This document shows positions 56,706 through 64,000 of a stretch of 64,000 nucleotides of DNA, in pieces. The notes under the pieces are model-generated. The model saw nothing but the letters and a program-made list of their open reading frames with translations. It was not told the origin of the DNA and did not search any database. This stretch comes from Zerene cesonia (taxonomy: Eukaryota; Arthropoda; Insecta; Lepidoptera; Pieridae), in contig NC_052119.1 in assembly GCF_012273895.1 (NCBI RefSeq), positions 8,532,705 to 8,596,704 on the forward strand, written 5' to 3'. The position numbers were made by a program, and so were the translations under genes. Position 1 is the first letter of the stretch; the number at the start of each line of letters is the position of its first letter.

Positions 56706-59046
56706 TCAAAAGTTATATATATATATACATATTTAATATATCAAGTGGTTCACAAATAACGATCAGCTATTCACAAGACATGTCAAACGCGTCCAGTTAA
56801 AATTAATGATACATATTTTTCACGGAGTTGTCCCAATAAAGTGTTTCGAATTAGGGTTTTTAATTAACAAGTCTGTTTACTAAAACGTAATTAAAAATCC
56901 GAATGTCGTAATATTTTCTTATTTAACACGTCTAATGTGAATTTACACGTCAGCGTTGTAAGAGTAATTAAAATAACATTCGTTGATATTGCGTCCATAC
57001 ATCTAGTGTTTCTGGAATGTTTTGGGAACAATTTTATTAACAGAAGCAGCAATTAAAACAGTAGGCAATATGTGTATATAGATGTTTTATTAGATCTATG
57101 AGGTAAGGCTACATAATCTGTTTTAAGTAAGTTAAATTTAATAATTTACTTATAATTTTAGCATTACAAAATTAGAATCGTTGCTTCGAGAAAAATTATT
57201 TAACTACATAAATTAAATTTATGAGAAAAGTTGTCTTATTTAAACAAGACCATAAAAAATCCTATAAAAACACAATTTTAAAATATTGTCGACAAATAAA
57301 CTGCCGAAATGATATTCCGGATTACCCAAAGTTTTGTAAAAATTCTGGTAACGTTATATGGCAACCCTATCCCCGGATCGCAAGAACGCGCCAAGAGTTA
57401 TGTCCAGTCAGTCTGAAGCCGTTTCCTCACCTCGAAACTATTACGTCTGTCCCTTAACTATTGACGCTATCTTGATTTACGTACTTTATTAACATTTTAT
57501 TGCCAGATAGAACGGGTTTCACGTCTAACGCCTCAAGCTTGTACTTAGCAAAATAAAAATTATCTGTCCCGATAATGGGGGATTTATTTTGAACCTACAT
57601 TGAACATTGTGGAGTTTGGGAGGAATACTTTTATGGGATTTTTTTATTAATTTCAGTTTGATTATAATTGCAATGGATATTAAAAAAATTATATTGATGT
57701 AATATGAATTAGGATAAGTAGTAGCGATAATATTTTGACTCTTTGTTGCATTAATCTGTGGAAATATATATTACTGAATAAATGAAAAATATTTCTTTCG
57801 AAGGAATTATTTGCCCACAGTATATCTTATATTCGTGACATTTTGATACACCTTGTTAGTTATCTATTACCCACATAATTCAAAATAATCCGTTAAATAC
57901 TGTAATTATGCGCCTTTCACTTGAAAATCGTAGATTTAAGAATGATTAATACCTAGATATTATATTCACTTACATCAAAAAGATGAGCCTAATCTCCAAA
58001 TACACGATATTACAAAAAGTAAATAAGTTATTAAAATCAAATTTAAATTTACGATATTCATAAAATCGAGATTAGGTAACGTTCAATGATTTAGGGCGTC
58101 GTATAAATAGACTCAAACATTCTTATAATATTTATGTAAGTGTACGGAACGCACAATAAAGCGAACGCTGAATGGGAAGGACCTCCCAGCCTGGAGTTCG
58201 AATAAAATGCATTTATGATGTATGATATGAAAGCGATACTTGCTTCTGTACTCACCAAAACCGAGCCGGGTGTCCGGCCGTGATAAATAACCTCAAATTG
58301 CTTGTAAAAGCCGAGTCTTTTATCTCTCTTCTATTGTACACATGTAAATATTTGAGTATAATCTGACGTCGACCTATGGCCAGTTGGGAGTCAATGATAC
58401 GGGTACGATTTAGTGGTTTTATGTGTTTTGGATATGAATTGTTGTTCTTCTTTTTATTGGTTTTGATAAACAGTTCACCTGCTTTGAGGCTTCAAAGTGA
58501 AGTTTTAATGGACACAGGTTTAGTATGTGAATAGCGACTCAAGAGACAAGATATGCAGGAAATACAATTATGAATGAAAATTCTTGGGTAATCTTTGGTG
58601 AAATGATTAAAGAATGTTATTGATGTTACCTTTAATAAGTATTAAAAACTGATTGAACGATTCAGTTGTTTGAAATCGCGTTAAGGTTGAGTGGTCCCGT
58701 TTTAATGGTGTTTTAATTATAAATGATGTTTTATTTAGCTCTCTATCCACTGACCACTCACCCGATTTCTAATTCATTAACATCAAATAGACAAACTCAT
58801 TGAGGAGTATCCTATACTCGACATGGGATGTTTATGTGTACAACAATGTTTTTCACTACATTTTAATTGAGTTTCATTCCAAACCACAACTCAAAAATAA
58901 TTACAAGCTTCACACCAAACCTTAATTCGCAAGATCACCGCTCAGCGAAACATGCGTGAATCAAATTGATAAATGCGTTTATCTGGGAGTTAAGCCGAGG
59001 GCACACGCAGTAATTAAAGTACTTAACATTCAAACAGTGAGTACGC
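56706..59046. other. Long spacer
   Basis: Frames at 57221-57457 and 58956-59180 show no domain I recognise. A GC-elevated patch occurs at about 58255-58285. No repeat families are recognised. Confidence 0.4.
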
Positions 59047-59145
59047 CTCATTTAGAAGCCGCAGTGACCATTACTCCACGATTGATATATTTGTCGTCGA
59101 CATGCGATCTGTACGTCACTCTTGACTGCCTCCTGATAAATAAAC
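59047..59145. repeat. Local duplication D2, copy 1
   Basis: Shares with 59539-59638, in order, 'ctcattta', 'ccattact', 'gattgatatatt', 'acatgcgat', 'acgtcactct' and 'ataaataaac'. It lies about 1 kb upstream of the first candidate first exon. No frame is shared clearly, so a duplicated non-coding element is more likely than a duplicated exon. Confidence 0.65.
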
Positions 59146-59538
59146 GGATTAACTTAATGCATGATTTTAAATGCCCTTAAAGGAACAAAGGAACGAGATT
59201 AATAAAGTTTATTAGAAGGTGTTGATAGCACAATTAAAAGTTATACCTTAAATGCGATAAAAACGACTGGTACATTTGGCATTCATGAGCAAACATGCCA
59301 AGTGCCATTGAATGTCGACTTTTCCGCATGGATTTGAATTTTAAAGGCGATTATTAGCTGCGAAACAAGATTGACTTGTAGGAGTATTTATCGTTTGTCT
59401 TAAAATTTTCAATGAAACTGCTTGTGTAATAGTGTCTATTTCTATACAAGCGAATACTGCGATGTTCTTAGAAATCGTAGCATGTTCAGTATCACTGATT
59501 GAGCGTAAAAATTTCTATAAACTAATAATGATTACGGA

Positions 59539-59638
59539 CTCATTTAAAACCACGGCCATTACTTAAAGATTGATATATTCCCTCGGAACATGCGATGTTG
59601 ACACGTCACTCTGCTACCGAGGCTCGATATAAATAAAC
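59539..59638. repeat. Local duplication D2, copy 2
   Basis: Direct-orientation partner of 59047-59145, offset by 492 bp. The preserved blocks are spaced similarly in both copies. Confidence 0.65.
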
Positions 59639-60156
59639 TTGCAAGTACTAATAAACGTCGGAGCCACATTTAGCACGGTAACGTAACATAAATTGTACAT
59701 TGAAGGCCCTGCTTTGAATTAACTGGTGATACAGTTTTATAATACATAATATGTTTAGTAAGACATGGGATAAGGTGAAAATGAGGAAGTTTCAACAAAG
59801 TTGAAAGAAGATTTGCATGATTACAGATATTATATTTACTGCGTTACTTTTAGCATTTGTCAAACTAGTAGTAGAAAACATCACCTAATGTTGCTTTTAT
59901 AGAAGGCTTTGTTGACATTTTAGAATATCTTTTTAAATAAAAATAACTTAATACCTGTTTAATTATTAAAAATTTATCAATTAAATCTTAAATATTCAAT
60001 CTAAAGTCACACAAATTCCCAAAATGCAACCCAATTTAACCACCGTATCCAAAAAAGAAACCCAACAAGAACCCACTATCAACACATATTTATTTATTTG
60101 CCAGATAATAATTCGTATTAAAGCTAAAGGCTGCGTCTTAATTACTTGTACGATAA
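59639..60156. other. Upstream region of candidate exon 1a
   Basis: AT-rich, with no repeat recognised. If 60157-60269 is a first exon, its promoter and 5' UTR lie here. No convincing TATA and initiator pair can be assigned. Confidence 0.3.
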
Positions 60157-60269
60157 ATGGCGGTTCATGTGGTAATGCTGGTTCCATGGAATAATCTCAG
60201 TGTGAGAGATGCCTTGCATCAGGTTTTATCGAAGGAACAGCCCGGGGCTATGCAGGGCATTCGTCAGAG
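60157..60269 (+). CDS. Candidate alternative first coding exon 1a of an unknown gene (partial)
   Basis: The ATG at 60157 directly follows an in-frame TAA, so the start is well defined. The frame stays open for 37 codons plus two bases (peptide starts MAVHVVMLVPWNNLSVRD and continues Leu-, Gln- and Gly-bearing) and reaches CAGAG|GTAAGCT, a near-consensus donor. Without splicing, the frame would stop at TAA two bases later. Hand-counted GC is about 50%, well above the surroundings. No signal peptide or membrane segment is evident. A second exon-like frame with the same donor and phase lies at 63611. I do not recognise the protein, and chance remains possible. Confidence 0.4.
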
Positions 60270-60804
60270 GTAAGCTAACTCATATAACCATTTGTTATTC
60301 TACAAATTGAAGCACTCACAACTAGAATACATTATAATGCTCATAATGTTATATTTTATGCGCACTCTTGTAAAGATATAGAAATACAACCAATCTGATT
60401 ACAAAACAGTTATATTTTAAGGTCAGAGTCTCTCATGAATATAGGTATATTAAACAAACCCTTCTCTAAAAACTTGTACGGCCAACGTCGTACTGCGTAC
60501 ATGCTGCCGGATATTTTAAATGGGTTGGACATTAATTTGAGAAAAAATATTACTAAAATTAATTTAAAACGTAAACTTAAACATTACTACTTAAACAAGC
60601 TATAGTAATTGTATATGGATATGGATAAAAATTTGAATGTAATGTTTTGGTATGTTTTAACTACTTATCTACTTAATTAGACAGTAATAACCGGAATTGT
60701 ACTATTGTAAATTTACTTGTATACGCACATTACTTTAAACCTTTGTGGTTTTTCCTTAGTTAAGACACAACATTCAACTTGTTAATTTTTTTTCTGTTCT
60801 GATA

Positions 60805-60806
<2 letters not shown>
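60270..60806. other. AT-rich stretch, possibly intron
   Basis: Starts with the donor-type GTAAGCT. Nothing else recognised. Confidence 0.3.

Positions 60807-60836
<30 letters not shown>
60807..60836. repeat. A30 homopolymer
   Basis: Thirty consecutive A's. It could be the tail of an old retroposed insertion, although I recognise no element on its 5' side and see no clear target-site duplication. The exact length may be affected by sequencing. Confidence 0.9.
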
Positions 60837-60838
<2 letters not shown>

Positions 60839-63610
60839 TATGTACGTGTAATTTTTTAATAAAGGTATTTTTATTATAGATTATTTTATTATAGTGTTAT
60901 TTTATTCCTTTTATTTTATCTGCAATACTACGTGTAAAGTATTTCAGAAGTAATAATATGACAGTTTTAAATACTTAAACGTATGGTTATGACAAACCTA
61001 ATATTTTTTATTGTTTTATTAATTGTGTTGCGTGAAATTTAAATGACATTGCGGTATCAAATTACAGCAAAATAGTTTTATAGTTCAAGCTCCTATCTCT
61101 ATTTTATTGTATAATTTACAGACAACAAAAGAAAAAGAAGTTTTACAAGCTTTCGTCTGATAAGGATATTATTTAGATATTGTATTATCGTATCCACATC
61201 TTGAATTTATTTTAATCTGTGAGATCTATTTCAAAGTTTTATCTAAATAGGTTTTAATAATACCTTTTTGACATTGAGTTGTTTTAGTAAGTATTGGACT
61301 CACGAGACTTCCGATTTTAGGTTAAATTGCAATTTGGTTTAGGAGTTTAATTATTTAGATGTTGAAAACGAATAAAGTGTTTAATTTTCAGGCGTTGCTT
61401 TGTCTTTTGAGTATTATACATATTAAGTATTGTATTATTTTGTGTTTAATTTAGTTATTAGTTACTTTTTAAGTGTTGATACGAGGCTGTTGCCTTAGTA
61501 GCATATGATACTTGACTGTATGATTGTCCATTGTACATTATATATTTATTGGACTGGAATTATTTCTCTCGACTTAATTAATTATAATATCGTTAAAGAA
61601 TTTAGAAATTATACTTCATAAAATGTAAAAAAAAATATATGAACAGACTAACACAAAAATTTGTAAGTCGGTTAAAAAGAAAAATAATATGGCTTTTGGC
61701 GCCAAATAGTCGTCTTCAAATAGTGTAGTGTGGAAGTTAAATTATTGCCACTGCATTTTTACTGCATTTAGTGATAACACACGCGCGATAACGGTAGTTA
61801 GTGGACCATAGACTATGTAACAGGATTTATTGACTATTTTCTAGAGTCTACTAATAAAGTTTACGCAGACATCAATTTTAATTTTATTCGCGGCCGCAGG
61901 GTCCTGTCAGACTTGATAATAAATCTTGTGCAATTTCCAAGTTTTTCGTTTCGACTTTCAGTTTTATCTGGACTCTGGATGAAAAGAACAAAACAATTTA
62001 TACACTTCCTACTAGTAATCTATAATCTATAATCTCAATGGCTATATAGGGTTAAAGATTATTGATTTTGGACATCATCAAAAATCTATAAAGTAGGTTA
62101 ATACGATTTGATAGGTATTAAATAAAAGTGTACAAAATAAACAAAGAAATTTCTAAACTATAACATACTTCCTCTTTATAAAAGAATAGTATAATAAATA
62201 ACACATTCACATAAAACAAATAGAAAAACGAATTAAGTGAAACGTATACGCGATTCAATAATTCATAACGTAAGCTCAAGATAAATATCGTAAATGAATG
62301 TTAATATCAATATTTATGCTGAACAATCGACAAATCATCGCGATTGTATCTCCTGTGAAAGAAGTGTCGGTTATTTATCTATCGATAGGAGTGACCTCTA
62401 ACATTGGTTTAGGCGTTTTATCAATGGGCGGATCGAAGCTTTGGTGGAGGCCGTAGGTTCCTGATGGAAAGGTAATGTTTATGAGAGAAGATGGTATGCA
62501 GATAGTGTGATCGAAGTGTAATTGTAGACTTAGTCATTTCTTTTTAATGAACAACCGAACATCACGGGATGTCTCTAAATATTGTATTAATCTTAAATAG
62601 AGAAACTCAGCGTATAAATCAATCATTTCAATGTTTACACATTTGAAAAGTAGGTAGTGTAATTTGACCAAACAAGTTACATTCGAACATTTTAATTTAT
62701 GATTGGCATTATTATTGTTTATAACTATTAACTTTTTTATTTGATGATACGTCACTGAAACTGCTACACCATCTCACTTTATTTAGCACAAGATATATAA
62801 TATACGTGATGCGATCGGCCGATAAATTTAAACCTTAGATACGCATTGTTCCATGATAATTGTAGGTGGTGGGTTTGTTTAAAATTGATTTCGGCCTCGA
62901 TTGTCCGAAAGATAGTCTCGTCCAACAATTTTTATTACAGGTTGTGCCCGGAACGCTTCGGGGCTAAATTCTATTTATTATTATCTTGAGCACACGTAAT
63001 TTCATTCATATTTGAAGTGTCTTAGATTTATTAAGAATACCACAATAAATCTTATAAGCGAGAAGATATAAATGCAAGCTTTCTGAAACAGATAATAAAT
63101 AACATTTCGGTTTAAATTTTATAAATTAAACAATGAGTTGTCGGACTATGATAATGCTCTATTTGAATTTGCATACTTAAAAAAAATATGTTGATAGAAA
63201 TGTTACAGATAAATAAGTTTGCAGGTATTTGATATATTTTGAATATATGTTGAATGCTGTGTAATGAATTTATTTTTTAAACGTAAAAATACGTATTTTA
63301 ATATCGTTTATGTTAACGTCATACACTACTCCCTTACACGCACCAATCTCATTCCAATCGAGGCTTTAGGCGCATAAAGCATACAATGTAACCTTATATA
63401 ATCTGCATTATCCCTCCTTTCAGTCACAACACCTCAAAAAACCTGCTCCGAACTAAGATTAAACTCTCCACGTTAATATTTCGCGCAGTCGCGAGCCGTG
63501 ATATATCTACCAAAATACATTACACCGGTGTTGTAATAAATTTGCAAAGCTCATTGTTTCGTGTAAAATACTGTCAGTATTTACTGGCTAGATATACGTG
63601 GTGAGTGGCG
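60837..63610. other. AT-rich stretch, possibly intron between candidate first exons
   Basis: No repeat family is recognised, which is unusual compared with the left half. A GC-elevated patch near 62395-62475 includes ATGGGCGG and a donor-like AAAG|GTAATG, but the frame between them is interrupted by TAG. Confidence 0.35.
63574..63578 (+). promoter_or_regulatory. TCAGT initiator-like motif upstream of candidate exon 1b
   Basis: TCAGT is the arthropod core initiator. Here it is 33 bp before the ATG at 63611. A CpG-bearing stretch (about 63480-63500) lies upstream. A five-base motif is weak evidence alone. Confidence 0.2.
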
Positions 63611-63711
63611 ATGTTGGATAAGAGCCATCATAAGGCTGCGGATCGAAGGCTGGTTATACATGAACGTCAACGAGCGACGGTCTGGAACATGTTTGATGAT
63701 AACCTATTGAG
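63611..63711 (+). CDS. Candidate alternative first coding exon 1b of an unknown gene (partial)
   Basis: The ATG at 63611 is preceded in frame by a TGA six bases upstream. The frame is open for 33 codons plus two bases (peptide starts MLDKSHHKAADRRLVIHE, hydrophilic and rich in Arg and His) and reaches TTGAG|GTAAGCT. The nine bases AGGTAAGCT at the donor are identical to those of 60157-60269, and the intron phase (2) is the same, as expected if both splice into one downstream exon past the window. Hand-counted GC is about 46%. The charged N terminus suggests a cytosolic or nuclear product. No family is recognised. Confidence 0.42.
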
Positions 63712-64000
63712 GTAAGCTGTTATTTTTAACACACTTTTATTGGCCTGTATGCTTGTTTATAAACGATTCCAACCAATTTGAAGGGACAGATTGAAATCTA
63801 GCAGTAGTATAAATAATATCCTTACATATATTATGTACGATATGAGAAATATATTAGAGAGTATTGAAAGGGTAATACGAAGTGACTAGAGAAGAAACTA
63901 AAATGCGTAAGAGCGTGGTAAGATATAATATAAGTACGAATGAGGGGTAAGCTTAAAAATTAAGGCCTTTTATCTTCAGCATAACATATTTTGGTCTATA
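63712..64000. other. AT-rich stretch, possibly the intron after exon 1b
   Basis: Begins with the donor-type GTAAGCTGTT. No acceptor or exon is recognised before the window ends. Confidence 0.3.

Noticed and set aside
62395..62480. A third first exon starting ATGGGCGG with donor-like AAAG|GTAATG
   Set aside because: The frame is stopped by TAG before the donor, so it cannot be a coding exon as read.
1..64000. Bacterial operons, CRISPR arrays, phage or plasmid features
   Set aside because: No long coding frames, ribosome-binding-site spacing, spacer-repeat arrays or rRNA/tRNA operons are present. The repeats are typical of lepidopteran nuclear DNA.

Overview
The window looks like nuclear DNA of a moth or butterfly (Lepidoptera). 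It is AT-rich and gene-poor, and it is littered with non-autonomous elements of types common in lepidopteran genomes: several short Helitron families, a tRNA-headed SINE with a GATGAT tail, poly(A)-ended retroposons, 5'-truncated LINE ends, and small palindromic elements that I tentatively assign to Penelope-like elements. There is no bacterial gene organisation, no rRNA, no tRNA gene I can support, and no CRISPR array. Almost all long open frames are chance frames or frames inside repeats. Two runs of exactly 1000 N (16666-17665 and 27302-28301) are fixed-size scaffold gaps.

Layout. 1-16.6 kb: AT-rich spacer with a LINE end (about 1 kb), Helitrons (2.8, 4.8, 7.5, 8.2, 9.3, 11.9-12.3 kb), a poly(A) retroposon (3.9-4.2 kb), palindromic elements with target-site duplications (8.65 and 14.1 kb) and a SINE (15.7-16.0 kb). 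17.7-27.3 kb: Helitrons on both strands (17.9, 20.0, 21.5, 22.9, 24.9 kb), a nearly complete SINE (18.2-18.5 kb), a LINE end (22.4 kb) and a CTCF-like site (19.24 kb). The second N gap is flanked on both sides by the same 77 bp, so it is probably an unmerged contig overlap. 28.4-45 kb: mostly featureless, with Helitrons at 35.3, 36.0 and 37.2 kb. 45.3-46.2 kb: a diverged local duplication whose spacer holds two retroposons. 49.3-57 kb: more repeats, plus a cluster of ACGTG motifs at 49.88-49.97 kb.

The only places that look like a host gene are near the right end. Two GC-elevated short open frames on the + strand (60157-60269 and 63611-63711) each start at an ATG preceded by an in-frame stop. 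Each runs into the same donor-type sequence AGGTAAGCT, and both break in the same codon phase. The simplest reading is two alternative first coding exons of one + strand gene whose common exons lie beyond position 64000. A diverged ~100 bp duplicated pair (59047 and 59539) lies just upstream. I do not recognise the gene, and no function is claimed.
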